Positions 53,859-63,035 of a stretch of DNA of 64,000 nt are shown here, piece after piece (position 1 is the stretch's first letter; every line of letters starts with the position of its first letter). Origin of the DNA: Intestinibacter bartlettii (GTDB lineage: Bacteria; Bacillota; Clostridia; Peptostreptococcales; Peptostreptococcaceae); contig CP102273.1 in NCBI GenBank assembly GCA_025148965.1, positions 2,728,001 to 2,792,000 of the forward strand, written 5' to 3'. A program made the translations under genes and the position numbers. Below the pieces are notes generated by a model. It did not search any database. It had not been told where the DNA came from and saw nothing but the letters and a program-made list of their open reading frames with translations.

Positions 53859-55901
53859 CTATAATATTCTAATAATTTTATTCTTTAAGCATATTTTATA
53901 ATCCAAAGTCTTTGTAGAATTTTTAAATTTTACAGTTATCATATTGTTTTTCTTTTCGATTACTTTTCCTTCTTTAAATGTCTTGTGATACACTTTATTT
54001 CCAACTCGTACTTGTTTTAATTCTGAGTTTAATGGCTCTTCTATTTCATCTATAAATCTAGATTTTGATACTTTTTTGCCGTATTTATTTTGCGGACAAC
54101 TTATGCATAATCTGTCTTTAGCCCTTGTGATTGCAACATACATAAGTCTTCTTTCCTCTTCAATTTGTTCATCTGCTTTTTCTTCATCTTCTATGTCATA
54201 TGACTTTTCATGTGGAATTGTACCATCATTGACACCGATTATATACACATTGTCGAATTCTAACCCCTTTGCACTATGCATAGTTGTAAAAATTACACCA
54301 TTTACTTCTTTATTTTTTTGATTTTCCTGTAATTCTTCCTTTACCTTTTCGATATGGCTCAAATATTCTCCAATTGTGGCGAAGTTTGAAGATGAACTTT
54401 CGACCTCGTTTAATATCTCGATTAATCCATTTGGTTTTATTTTTCGATTCATACAATAATCTAGTATATATTTGTCGTAATCTAGCGTACTTCTTATATA
54501 TGAAATTGCATTTTTCGGTGCCAGTGATTTAAGGTAACTTAAATCTATCTCTAAATCAGTTAATGTTTTTACTTGTTTTTGGTGTAAATTACACTTTGTT
54601 ATCAATGCATTTAAAAAGTATTTTTCATCTTTTACTGAATTTATACTATCCCTAGATATATATCTAAACGGTTTGTTTATTATTCTTATCCAGTCTTGGT
54701 TTGAATCTGGGTCTAATACTAATCTAAGATAAGATAGTATGTCCTTCGCCGCCCAATGGTCGTATATTGTGACAACAGCATCTCTAATTACAAACGGAAT
54801 TCTCATATCCATAAACACATCTACCAATGCTCTCGATTGAAGATTTGTTCTATATATTACAGCAAAATCATCGTATTCAACATAATCTTGTTGCACTCTT
54901 TCTAATATATCCTTTGCAATTTGTACTGCTTCATCTTCTGAATCTTTAGGAATTAAATATTCGACACTTCCCTTTTCTTCTCTGTCACATTTTATTACTT
55001 TGTTATATCTATTTTGATTTTTATTTATTAATCTATTTGCTGTACCTATTATTTCAGATTTTGATCTGTAGTTTATGTCTAGTCTAACTTCTTTTGCATC
55101 TTTAAAGTATTCTTTGAATTTTAATAAAAAATCAGGTCTAGAACCCCTAAATCCGTAGATACTTTGGTCCTCATCGCCGACTACAAATATATTGTTATTT
55201 TCCCCTGCAATTAATTTTAAAACCTCAAACTGGACTTTGTTCACGTCCTGGAACTCGTCCACTAGAATATATTTATATACACTTTGGACAATTCTAAGAA
55301 CCTCTTGATTATTTTGTAATAAGTAGTAAGTTCTTATAAGCATATCGTCAAAATCTATCTTTTTAATTTCATCTTTATAATTTTCATACATATTATATGT
55401 GTTCACAAACTCATCTTTTGTCAAAACTTCAGATTGGAAATCTGCTTTATCCATAAGTTCATTTTTAACGTATGAAATCTCATTTATAACTTGGCCTATA
55501 AGTTCGTCATCTTCTGCATTTTCTACATTCAAACTTTTTAAAATTCCCTTAAGCGCTATTCTCTTTGTCTTTTCGTCCAAAATGCTATTTAAATTAACAC
55601 CGTCAAACTTTCTTAAAATCCTAAAGAAAACTGCATGGAATGTTCCGAAAGTTACCTTATTCATTCTAAAATCGTTACAAATACTAAGCGCTCTATTTTT
55701 CATCTCGATTGATGATGCCTTTGTAAAACTTATCGCCAAAATTCTAGTTGGAGGTATGCCCTCGTTCATAACCATGTTAACAATTCTATAAGTTATAACT
55801 CTAGTTTTCCCAGAACCAGGCCCCGCCAAAACCATACAAGGACCGTCAACATGCTTGACTGCTTCTTGTTGATTTTCATTTAATTTATCTATATTTATCA
55901 T
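53859..55901 (-). CDS. UvrD/PcrA-type ATP-dependent DNA helicase
   Basis: 680 residues from the ATG at 55901 (AAGGTGG five bases upstream). SF1A motifs: VLAGPGSGKTRVITYRI, SFTKASSIEMKNR, YILVDEFQDVN, VVGDEDQSIYGFRG, INYRSK, TMHSAKGLEFDNVYIIG and EERRLMYVAITRAKD. The C-terminal 70 residues form a small Tudor-like beta domain (VGNKVYHKTFKEGKVIEKK), as in PcrA. It unwinds 3'-to-5' in repair or replication restart. The protein is a little shorter than classical PcrA (about 720-740), so it may be a second UvrD-like paralogue. Confidence 0.9.
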   Translation of the reverse strand: MINIDKLNENQQEAVKHVDGPCMVLAGPGSGKTRVITYRIVNMVMNEGIPPTRILAISFTKASSIEMKNRALSICNDFRMNKVTFGTFHAVFFRILRKFDGVNLNSILDEKTKRIALKGILKSLNVENAEDDELIGQVINEISYVKNELMDKADFQSEVLTKDEFVNTYNMYENYKDEIKKIDFDDMLIRTYYLLQNNQEVLRIVQSVYKYILVDEFQDVNKVQFEVLKLIAGENNNIFVVGDEDQSIYGFRGSRPDFLLKFKEYFKDAKEVRLDINYRSKSEIIGTANRLINKNQNRYNKVIKCDREEKGSVEYLIPKDSEDEAVQIAKDILERVQQDYVEYDDFAVIYRTNLQSRALVDVFMDMRIPFVIRDAVVTIYDHWAAKDILSYLRLVLDPDSNQDWIRIINKPFRYISRDSINSVKDEKYFLNALITKCNLHQKQVKTLTDLEIDLSYLKSLAPKNAISYIRSTLDYDKYILDYCMNRKIKPNGLIEILNEVESSSSNFATIGEYLSHIEKVKEELQENQKNKEVNGVIFTTMHSAKGLEFDNVYIIGVNDGTIPHEKSYDIEDEEKADEQIEEERRLMYVAITRAKDRLCISCPQNKYGKKVSKSRFIDEIEEPLNSELKQVRVGNKVYHKTFKEGKVIEKKNNMITVKFKNSTKTLDYKICLKNKIIRIL

Positions 55902-55919
55902 ATTTTCCACCTTAATGTA

Positions 55920-55962
55920 TTAAAAATTATCACGACAACATAATCTATATTGCCGTGATTTT
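55920..55962 (-). terminator. Terminator after the ClC gene
   Basis: Stem ATCACGGCAA / TTGTCGTGAT on the minus strand followed by AATTTTTAATA. Confidence 0.65.
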
Positions 55963-56095
55963 ATTAAATTATCTACATTATTTTATTATATCAAATATAT
56001 ATGTAAAAATATCTTTATTTAATTGTTATCTTATTTTTATATAAAAATACATAAAATAGTACTTTATTCAATAAATTTTATTAAATAATGTTATT

Positions 56096-57661
56096 TTAAG
56101 AACAACTTGCCTTTGCCCCGATTTCTTCCAACACATTTGGGGCCGTCCTTTCATTTGTCATAACGGTTACTAAATCCCCCGCCAAAAGAAGCGTCTTTCC
56201 ATGAGGTATTATCTCTTTTTCACCTCTTAATATCGATACAACCAAAGACCCCTCTGGCCATTGTATATCTTTTATACAATGATTATCCATTGTACTACCT
56301 AATTCTACAGAAACTTCTACTAATGTTTTTTTATTATAACTTCCTTCTAATTTCGAATTATTATTTTGTAATATCCTGTCTAATAAAGCCTCATAAATCG
56401 GTCTTGTTTTTAATAAATCAGAAACTAAAAGCGCCACTAACGATACAACTGCCAAAGAAAGCAAGTGATTTAGTGAACCTGTCATCTCTGAAATTAATAT
56501 AATCGCTGTAATCGGTGATTTAACTATCGCTGCAAAATGACCCGCCATCGCAATTACTATAAAGTTTAGTAAATACTCCTGTGGAATATTAAAATAAGTA
56601 ACCATAATTATTCCCACAAAATCACCTACCAAAGAACCAAGTGTTAATAATGGAAAGAATATCCCCCCAGGTGCGCCCGAACCAAAGCATACAAAAGTAA
56701 ATATAAATTTAATAATTATATAAGCAATTAATAATTCCATATGTATATTTAAATTTTGTAGACTCATTATTAAATCATGGCCACCACCTAATAACGCCGG
56801 CACTGTAAGTCCAACTATTCCAGTTACTATAAAAGGAATTATACATTTCATTTCTATTGATAAGTTTGTTTTTTTGTATAGTATTTGAGATACTAATAAT
56901 CCTTTATTAAAAATCGTTCCACTAATACCTATTACAATTCCCAAAATCAATAATGCCCAATAATATTTTAGAGGCATCGCTGATAACTGTTGGAAATTTA
57001 GCGAAGGCTTTAGTCCAAAGAAGTTTTTAGACGCAAAATCAGCCGCAAGTGATGCCGATATTGCCGAAAGAAGAACTATTGGTGAAAAGTTTTTGTGAGC
57101 TTCTTCTAATGAAAACATAACACCCGCCATCGGTGCATTAAACGCCGCCGCAAGCCCTGCACTAGCCCCGCATGTTATAAAATATTTCTTTTCATTGTCC
57201 ATTTTTTTTGTACTCTCTGCAAAACCTTCTCCAACACAGGACCCAATTTGAACAGATGGACCCTCCCTACCTAATGATAGCCCTGTTCCCAAACAAACAA
57301 GACCACTTACAAATTTTAAAACTAAAACACTATACCATTTTTGTTTAAGTTTTCTGAGCAAAATCCCCTCAACTTGAGGTATTCCACTCCCTGTTATCAT
57401 AGGGTCTATCTTTACTGATTTTCCTACAATATATCCTAAAAATATTAATACCGCAAAAATAGCCGGTATATATACGAAATTTTCTCTTCCTAAACTATAG
57501 AAGTTTTTGAATAAAGAAAATACGCTCGATAAAATAATCCTATGCAAAACTATTACTAGTCCTACGATTAATCCTACTATTAAAGATTCAGCTAATATTT
57601 GATATTTTTTCAATTCACCATAGCTGAGCATTCTCCTTGTTGCTGCATGATCATGTTTCAT
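56096..57661 (-). CDS. ClC-family chloride channel or transporter with RCK_C domain
   Basis: 521 residues, about ten to twelve membrane helices. Selectivity-filter segments GSGIPQVEG, GREGPSVQIG and GAPGGIFFPLLTLGS are standard ClC. The gating glutamate of the GREGP motif is present, so the protein may be a proton-coupled antiporter. The last 75 residues fit a TrkA-C (RCK_C) regulatory domain (GSLVVSILRGEKEIIPHGKT). The start ATG at 57661 has AAGGGAG thirteen bases before it, a weak spacing. It is a single gene. Confidence 0.92.
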   Translation of the reverse strand: MKHDHAATRRMLSYGELKKYQILAESLIVGLIVGLVIVLHRIILSSVFSLFKNFYSLGRENFVYIPAIFAVLIFLGYIVGKSVKIDPMITGSGIPQVEGILLRKLKQKWYSVLVLKFVSGLVCLGTGLSLGREGPSVQIGSCVGEGFAESTKKMDNEKKYFITCGASAGLAAAFNAPMAGVMFSLEEAHKNFSPIVLLSAISASLAADFASKNFFGLKPSLNFQQLSAMPLKYYWALLILGIVIGISGTIFNKGLLVSQILYKKTNLSIEMKCIIPFIVTGIVGLTVPALLGGGHDLIMSLQNLNIHMELLIAYIIIKFIFTFVCFGSGAPGGIFFPLLTLGSLVGDFVGIIMVTYFNIPQEYLLNFIVIAMAGHFAAIVKSPITAIILISEMTGSLNHLLSLAVVSLVALLVSDLLKTRPIYEALLDRILQNNNSKLEGSYNKKTLVEVSVELGSTMDNHCIKDIQWPEGSLVVSILRGEKEIIPHGKTLLLAGDLVTVMTNERTAPNVLEEIGAKASCS

Positions 57662-57721
57662 AAATATATTTAATCTCCCTTCTATTCAATCTTATTTTAT
57701 TAGAAAAAGAGATTTTATACA

Positions 57722-57770
57722 ACTTAAAAAGGATATAAAAAGTACTATTCAAACTTCTTATATCCTATCT
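57722..57770 (-). terminator. Terminator after the SAM methyltransferase pair
   Basis: Stem GGATATAAGAAGT / ACTTTTTATATCC on the minus strand (some mismatch in the middle) followed by TTTTTAAG. Confidence 0.65.
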
Positions 57771-57779
57771 TTCTATTTA

Positions 57780-58508
57780 TTATCTACTTTTTATCGCACA
57801 GACTTTGAACATAGGTGTTGGGTTATAAAAATCATCTTTTATTTTATAAACCCTCCCGCTTATTTCACAATCTATTTTACATGACTCAAACCCTATTTCT
57901 TGTAGAAACTTCTCATCCCACATTGGTCTACGTCTTTTGCTTATTTCTAATTCTTGTTTAATATCATCACATTCTTTTACCAAACTTGAATCCATCATAT
58001 TATGTGAATGTTCTTCTCCTAATGATTTCATCTCTTCTTTTAATGATACTTTTCCATAATCAGCATCAAAATTTAAAAGAACACCATCTTTTTTCAATAC
58101 TCTATACCATTCTTTATATGCCTTTTCTATATCTGGCAATGTCCAAGTTAAATTTCTTGAGATAACTACATCAAATTCTTCATCATCAAAATCCAATTCT
58201 TGTGCATTCATAACTCTAAAATCTATGTCATAATCTAATATATCTGCAATTTCATCTGCTTTTTGTATCATTGATTCTGTTAAATCAATTCCAATAACAT
58301 CATGCCCTAAAGATGATAATATAACAGAGAAGAATCCTGGTCCACATCCTACATCTAGTATTTTTAAATGTTCTTTATCTGGCAAGTTTGCTATTATTTC
58401 ATCTTGCCATAATTGTCTTTTATCACTTTTTAATTCTTCTATTCTTAAATCGAAAAAATCATCACTTCTTTTTGACCAGTAATTTTCTATTCTGTCTACT
58501 AAATTCAC
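57780..58508 (-). CDS. Class I SAM-dependent methyltransferase, second of a paralogous pair
   Basis: 242 residues from a GTG at 58508 with GGAGG eight bases upstream; the in-frame ATG at 58523 contains that site. The SAM-binding motif is LDVGCGPGFFSVILSSLGHD, then IGIDLTESMIQKA, FDVVISRNLTWTLPDIEKAY and VLKKDGVLLNFDADYG. Close in sequence and length to the gene upstream (same RNLTW and NFDA motifs). The substrate is unknown. The pair shares a promoter with an attenuator-like leader also found before the CooT operon, hinting at metal or cofactor metabolism. Confidence 0.88.
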   Translation of the reverse strand: MNLVDRIENYWSKRSDDFFDLRIEELKSDKRQLWQDEIIANLPDKEHLKILDVGCGPGFFSVILSSLGHDVIGIDLTESMIQKADEIADILDYDIDFRVMNAQELDFDDEEFDVVISRNLTWTLPDIEKAYKEWYRVLKKDGVLLNFDADYGKVSLKEEMKSLGEEHSHNMMDSSLVKECDDIKQELEISKRRRPMWDEKFLQEIGFESCKIDCEISGRVYKIKDDFYNPTPMFKVCAIKSR

Positions 58509-58598
58509 TAAAATCGCCTCCATATATACCCTTTTTTATTATTGATATTAATATTTTGTATGTTAATTTTTTAGGTTAACCAATTTATATGTAGTAAT

Positions 58599-59366
58599 CT
58601 ATTTTTCTCCAATTATCATAAACATTGGTGTTGAGCCATAATTTAATTTTTCTTCTTCATTCCATGTCTTTGTCCAAATATTTTGGTCTATTTTTATATT
58701 TTTAAATCCTATTTTATCTAAAACTACTCTATCCCAAGAAGGTCTTTTGATTTTGCTAAGTGGAACTTGTCTCGCCAAATCCTCCATTGAATCTATATCT
58801 GTACATGTATAGTGGTCTTCCATTCCTGAAAGTTCTACATTTTTTCTATCACTTTCATATTCTCTTCTTTTTTCCTCATCAAAAAGATGTAGATACCAGT
58901 TAGCATCGAAGTTTATCATTTTTCCACCTTTTCTCAACACTTTATACCAACTTTTATATGCCTTTTCTGGATCTTTCAAATTCCAAGTAAGATTTCTAGT
59001 TACTATTAAATCAAATTGCCCTTCATCAAACTCCAAATTGTGAGCATCCATTCTTCTAAATTTAATTTTATCTTTCAAATCCCCTGCATTTTGTTTTGCC
59101 TTATTTAACATTTCTTCTGTATAATCAACAGCAGTCACATCATAACCTGCACATGATAATATTATTGAGAAAAATCCTGGCCCACATCCTATATCTAGAA
59201 CCTTTAACCTTCTGTCCCCAGCAAAAACTGGTGCATTAGATTTTATAATATCTATCCATTCAAGCTTTTTATTACTTCTTAACTCATCTATATTAACTTG
59301 GCAATATCCTTCCGCTCTATCTGCCCAATATCTTTCGTTTTCCTTTAAAAATTCTTTCATCTTCAT
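58599..59366 (-). CDS. Class I SAM-dependent methyltransferase, first of a paralogous pair
   Basis: 255 residues from the ATG at 59366 after AGGGGTGGGG; an ATG two codons on is possible. SAM motif I is LDIGCGPGFFSIILSCAGYD; others are VDYTEEMLNKAK, FDLIVTRNLTWNLKDPEKAY and KGGKMINFDANWYLH. It is followed after 90 bases by its paralogue. The C-terminal part differs more and probably sets the substrate. It is expressed from a promoter at 59480-59508, through a leader with an intrinsic terminator, so attenuation control is likely. Confidence 0.88.
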   Translation of the reverse strand: MKMKEFLKENERYWADRAEGYCQVNIDELRSNKKLEWIDIIKSNAPVFAGDRRLKVLDIGCGPGFFSIILSCAGYDVTAVDYTEEMLNKAKQNAGDLKDKIKFRRMDAHNLEFDEGQFDLIVTRNLTWNLKDPEKAYKSWYKVLRKGGKMINFDANWYLHLFDEEKRREYESDRKNVELSGMEDHYTCTDIDSMEDLARQVPLSKIKRPSWDRVVLDKIGFKNIKIDQNIWTKTWNEEEKLNYGSTPMFMIIGEK

Positions 59367-59389
59367 ATTCCCCACCCCTTATAGTTTCT

Positions 59390-59475
59390 GTAAAAACAAA
59401 AAATGCCATGAAAATACGCGTACTACGAGAGTACTAGTATCTTCATGACACCGTTAATTAATTATTCATCGTTAT
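59390..59475 (-). promoter_or_regulatory. Attenuator-like leader of the methyltransferase pair, shared element copy 1
   Basis: Transcription should start near 59473. The first 35 bases contain AACGATGAATAAT, then TTAACG, then TCATGAAG (59441-59474). They are followed by a long hairpin TGTCATGAAGATAC ... GTATTTTCATGGCA and TTTTTTG (59390-59450), a rho-independent terminator upstream of the start codon. The same order GATAATAAT / TTAACG / TCATGAAG with a terminator occurs before the CooT operon. Confidence 0.55.
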
Positions 59476-59479
59476 TTAA

Positions 59480-59508
59480 ATTTTAGCACATTGTTTTTTT
59501 ACAGTCAA
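59480..59508 (-). promoter_or_regulatory. Sigma-A promoter of the methyltransferase pair
   Basis: TTGACT at 59503-59508 and TAAAAT at 59480-59485 on the minus strand, 17 bases apart. Confidence 0.65.
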
Positions 59509-59533
59509 ACTTTTACACAAATTTTTACATAAG

Positions 59534-59565
59534 AAAAAAGCTCTGATGAAAATCATCAGAGCTTA
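59534..59565 (-). terminator. Terminator after tRNA-Ser
   Basis: Perfect stem AGCTCTGATGA / TCATCAGAGCT with a four-base loop, then TTTTTTCTT on the minus strand. Confidence 0.85.
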
Positions 59566-59566
59566 C

Positions 59567-59658
59567 TGGCGGAGAAGGAGGGATTCGAACCCTCGCACCG
59601 GTTAACCCAGCCTAATCCCTTAGCAGGGGATCCTCTTGAGCCACTTGAGTACTTCTCC
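59567..59658 (-). tRNA. tRNA-Ser (anticodon GCT)
   Basis: The minus strand folds as a class II tRNA: acceptor GGAGAAG / CTTCTCC, discriminator G, encoded CCA, anticodon loop CTGCTAA with GCT, a long variable arm and T arm GAGGGTTCGAATCCCTC. It reads AGC/AGU serine codons. 92 bases including CCA. Confidence 0.97.
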
Positions 59659-59740
59659 ATTTCTATTACAAGTATATACTATTTTTTTACAGTAGTCAAT
59701 AATTTATTTTTATTTTATTTATCATTTTAAAAAAATAGAT

Positions 59741-59790
59741 AATGCTTCTTCGAATTTTATCTTATATAAAATCCAAAGAAGCATTTTTAA
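59741..59790 (-). terminator. Terminator after brnQ
   Basis: Stem AATGCTTCTT with GATTTTAT / ATAAAATTC and AAGAAGCATT, T-rich on the minus side, 12 bases past the stop. Confidence 0.75.
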
Positions 59791-59801
59791 TCTAATTATA
59801 T

Positions 59802-61124
59802 TTATGAAATTTGAGTATCTTTTAATTTTTCACCTTTATTTGATTTGCTTGATGTAACTACAATAGATATTACAGATACTATCAATACTGGAATTACCCA
59901 GCTTAATCCAACTTCAGCTAAAGGTAGACTTTGTATAAACCCTACTTTTAAAACATTCATTACACCGAATAAACATGCAACTATTGCTGATATATTAAAG
60001 ACTGCATTGCTTTTTATTTTGTTGCTCATTAGTGTTAATACTATTAATGTTACTGCAACTGGGTAGATTATATCTAGTAATGGTCCTGCAACTTTTATAA
60101 TATTACTTACTCCTACAGTTGATATTACAGTTGATATAGCACAAATAGCTACTACTAAAACCTTATAGCTTAATCTTCCTTTTGATACTTCTTCATAATA
60201 TTCTGCTGCTACTGAAGTTAATCCAACTGCTGTTGTAAGGCAAGCAAAGAATACTATTATAGCTAATAAAACTTTTCCCCAATACCCCATTATTAAATGA
60301 GTTAATGTTGTAAGCAGTAAAGTTTGTCCTATTTCTGGGTCAAGACTAGTTGATGCTGTAGCTCCTATATAACATAATCCTCCATAAACTAATATTAAAA
60401 ATATAGCTGCTACTGCATTTGATTTTATTAATATTTTACGTTTTTCGGCTCTATTAGTATATCCTTTAGAGATTATTGAGTTCATTACAAGTGCTGCAAG
60501 TGCTACTGCTCCTAAAGCATCCATTGTTTGATATCCTTGAGCTATACCTTCTGCAAATACGTTGTTTTCTATTTGTGGAACTTGGCTCATATCTCCTATT
60601 GGTGTAGCAATACCTTTTATTATTAATATAGCTAATGATACTAAAAGTATTGGTGTTAATACTTTTCCTATTACATCGACTACTTTTGATTTTGTTATTG
60701 TAAGTGCTATAACTATTAAAAAGAATATTATTGAAAATACTAGTGGATTAAAATTAGGTAATAGCGGTAATATACTTATTTCAAAAGTTGTAGCTGCAGT
60801 TCTTGGTATAACAACTGCTGGTCCTATACATGTAATCATTGTTAAACCTAATAGTAAGCCTATTCTTTTATCAACTCTAGATGATATTGATACTGCACCA
60901 TCTTTTTCATAGTCATGATCTAAAGATGTCATAATTCCTGATACGCCTAGGATTATGTCTGCTAATACATAACCTATAAACCCTACAATCCATGCAGATC
61001 CTGTCATAAATCCTAAAAATGGTGGAAATATTAGATTCCCTGCTCCAAATAACATTGAGAAAATCGCGAATCCTATAACCATAAAATCCATTTTACTTTT
61101 TTCGTTTAAATTTGTTTTATTCAA
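59802..61124 (-). CDS. brnQ: Branched-chain amino acid carrier BrnQ (LIVCS family)
   Basis: 440 residues from a TTG at 61124 with GGGGG nine bases upstream. Twelve hydrophobic segments; FMVIGFAIFSMLFGAGNLIF, then PPFLGFMTG, and TMITCIGPAVVIPRTAATTFE are LIVCS family signatures. It brings leucine, isoleucine and valine into the cell with sodium or protons. Branched-chain amino acids feed Stickland fermentation in this bacterial group. It is a single gene with a long upstream region, so transcriptional control is likely, but no operator is obvious. Confidence 0.95.
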   Translation of the reverse strand: MNKTNLNEKSKMDFMVIGFAIFSMLFGAGNLIFPPFLGFMTGSAWIVGFIGYVLADIILGVSGIMTSLDHDYEKDGAVSISSRVDKRIGLLLGLTMITCIGPAVVIPRTAATTFEISILPLLPNFNPLVFSIIFFLIVIALTITKSKVVDVIGKVLTPILLVSLAILIIKGIATPIGDMSQVPQIENNVFAEGIAQGYQTMDALGAVALAALVMNSIISKGYTNRAEKRKILIKSNAVAAIFLILVYGGLCYIGATASTSLDPEIGQTLLLTTLTHLIMGYWGKVLLAIIVFFACLTTAVGLTSVAAEYYEEVSKGRLSYKVLVVAICAISTVISTVGVSNIIKVAGPLLDIIYPVAVTLIVLTLMSNKIKSNAVFNISAIVACLFGVMNVLKVGFIQSLPLAEVGLSWVIPVLIVSVISIVVTSSKSNKGEKLKDTQIS

Positions 61125-61757
61125 AGTCGTAATCCCCCTATATTTAAAATATATAACTTTATAATTGTTTCATCTGTTTTATAATCTATCTTTATTTCTG
61201 TTAATATATTAACCTATAAAATTTTTATATTAAAATAATAAATATAATATAAAAAATTTTATTATTTGAACTGTTCTGATTTAAGGTTACCATAATTTTC
61301 ATTATTTTTTCAATATTTAGCATTCTATTATTTATTTTTTAAACTATAATTGCCATTTTAGTTGTTTTTTTTATTTTAAAAATTATTAGACTTTATTTAT
61401 TCTTGAAATTCATCTTAATTTTATTTATTTTATTAATAAACATAATCATCTAAATTTTTACAATTTTAGGAAAATAGATTTTAAATTTTATTTTATTTTA
61501 ATTAGCTAGAATATTTATAATATTATAGCTTCTTATTTTTTTGATAAAAAATATACTTTTGGTTTTAGTTTTTTAAAACAAAATAGAAAATTTATATAAA
61601 AAACTTATTTTAAACAATAAAACAGCTAATTTCTATAATATAAATTCCATTATAAAAATTAGCCATTTTGACTGTCATAAATTTTGCATAATATGGTCAT
61701 ATAAAAAACATATGCGTTACAAAACCCTATTTTAAGTATACTTTATATATATTTCAA
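61125..61757. other. Long AT-rich spacer between brnQ and the PHP phosphatase gene
   Basis: 633 bases, extremely AT-rich. One hairpin, GCTAATTTTTATAAT / ATTATAGAAATTAGC at about 61625-61665, looks like a terminator for the downstream-lying minus-strand gene at 61758 or a bidirectional one. No coding region, tRNA or recognisable riboswitch is seen. Confidence 0.55.
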
Positions 61758-62540
61758 CTATATATTTATTTTGTATTTATCTATAAATTTTGAACTATGT
61801 GAATCTGAGCCAAGAACCACCTTTACATTATATTTCTTGATTAATTCAGCTAAATAACCGCTTATATATACTTCCCCACAATCTTCTTTAAATAATCCTG
61901 CTACATTATAATCCAGTTCATATTCTTTTTCACTTATTAATTTGACCAATTCTTCTAATTTTTTATTTTTTGAATAATCATATGGGAATTTTTTATTGTA
62001 TTTTCTCACTAGGTTTAAGTGACCTATTCTTTTTGGTTTATATTCGCCCAAATCAGCATTTATAGCCTTTATAAGCGTGTCATAATATAAGTTATAAACC
62101 GATTCGATTGAACCTAATAAGTTTACTATTTTTTCGAATTCTTCACTGCTAAAGTCCATACAGTAATATTCATCTTCTATTTTTATCATATGTACTGACA
62201 ATATGCCGTCTTCTAAATATTTTCCGTATTCATCTAACAAAGATTTTATTTCTTTTTCAAATCCCTCTACGTAATCAACCTCTGCACCTACATTTATTTT
62301 AATCTTATCTTTATATCTATCTTTTAATTTATTTACGTCATTTATATAACTCTTCAATTGCTCTAATTTTATAGAACTATCATTATTTGGAGCTGGGTCT
62401 GTAAATCCTTTTGGTAATGGAAAATGCTCAGTAAATGATATTTCATCAAGCCCTACCTTTATAGCTTTTTCTACATATTGTTCAAATTTATCATCTGTCC
62501 CATGAGGGCAGTATGGTGTATGTATATGTCCATCTTTCAT
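61758..62540 (-). CDS. PHP-family histidinol-phosphatase (HisJ-like)
   Basis: 260 residues, ATG at 62540 after AAGGAG. PHP-domain metal ligands are visible: DGHIHTPYCPHG, SFTEHFPLPKG, VGAEVDYVEGFE, ILSVHMIK, RIGHLNLVRKY and LGSDSHSS. HisK/HisJ proteins remove phosphate from histidinol phosphate with zinc or iron. No other his gene is near, so a different phosphoester substrate is possible. It is separated by a terminator from the His-rich operon upstream. Confidence 0.88.
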   Translation of the reverse strand: MKDGHIHTPYCPHGTDDKFEQYVEKAIKVGLDEISFTEHFPLPKGFTDPAPNNDSSIKLEQLKSYINDVNKLKDRYKDKIKINVGAEVDYVEGFEKEIKSLLDEYGKYLEDGILSVHMIKIEDEYYCMDFSSEEFEKIVNLLGSIESVYNLYYDTLIKAINADLGEYKPKRIGHLNLVRKYNKKFPYDYSKNKKLEELVKLISEKEYELDYNVAGLFKEDCGEVYISGYLAELIKKYNVKVVLGSDSHSSKFIDKYKINI

Positions 62541-62559
62541 AATTCTTCTCCTTATTCAA

Positions 62560-62600
62560 AAAAAGAACAATACAATGTTACTTGTATTGTTCTTATGATT
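62560..62600 (-). terminator. Terminator of the CooT/DUF3842/His-rich operon
   Basis: Perfect 13-base stem AAGAACAATACAA / TTGTATTGTTCTT with a six-base loop and a T-rich right side on the minus strand. Confidence 0.85.
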
Positions 62601-62602
62601 AA

Positions 62603-63019
62603 TTACATATTTTTCTTAGCTTCAACTAACATTTCGTTAGCTTTGTTCATATATTCTATAGCTTTTTCTATGCACTGAGCTGTTTCAGTTTTACCCATAG
62701 CTTTAGCTTTTTCTACCCATTCTTGGAATCCTTCTTCATGAGATTGATTGTGGTTTACCCAATGAACTAGTAATATGTTTAAAGTTTTTTCATCTTTATT
62801 TTCTGCAACTGTTCCGTGGTCATGTCCACAACCGCATCCATCTCCGTGATCATGTTCATGAGTATGTTCGTGTCCGTGGTCATGTCCGTGGTCGTGTCCG
62901 CATCCACAGCCATCCCCGTGACTATGAGTGTGAGCATGTTCGTGTCCATGGTCATGTCCACATCCGCATCCATCTCCATGATCGTGGTGGTTTCTTATTA
63001 TGTCTTTGTTAAATATCAT
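62603..63019 (-). CDS. Histidine/cysteine-rich metal-binding protein
   Basis: 138 residues, ATG at 63019 after GGAGGAG. Residues 11-69 are built from His, Gly, Asp and Cys: three near-copies of [13 protein letters not shown] (13-25, 33-45, 57-69) joined by HEHAHTH-type stretches. More than 25 histidines and six cysteines give strong nickel, cobalt or zinc binding. The C-terminal 60 residues ([20 protein letters not shown], then [19 protein letters not shown]) form a separate helical domain. It is the last gene of an operon with a CooT-type protein, so it is probably a nickel store or chaperone. Reading frames on the other strand here are artefacts of the repeat. Confidence 0.75.
   Translation of the reverse strand: MIFNKDIIRNHHDHGDGCGCGHDHGHEHAHTHSHGDGCGCGHDHGHDHGHEHTHEHDHGDGCGCGHDHGTVAENKDEKTLNILLVHWVNHNQSHEEGFQEWVEKAKAMGKTETAQCIEKAIEYMNKANEMLVEAKKNM
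62812..62990 (-). repeat. Tandem DNA repeat coding for the His-rich segment
   Basis: Three units of about 39 bases code for [13 protein letters not shown]-like blocks, spaced by further His codons. The DNA copies are close to identical, so length changes by slippage or recombination are likely among strains. Confidence 0.7.
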
Positions 63020-63035
63020 TTTGTTTCTCCTCCAA

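Noticed and set aside
62812-62990. Possible CRISPR-like array
   Set aside because: The repeats are in-frame coding repeats of a His-rich protein with no spacers; no CRISPR array or cas gene was seen in the window.
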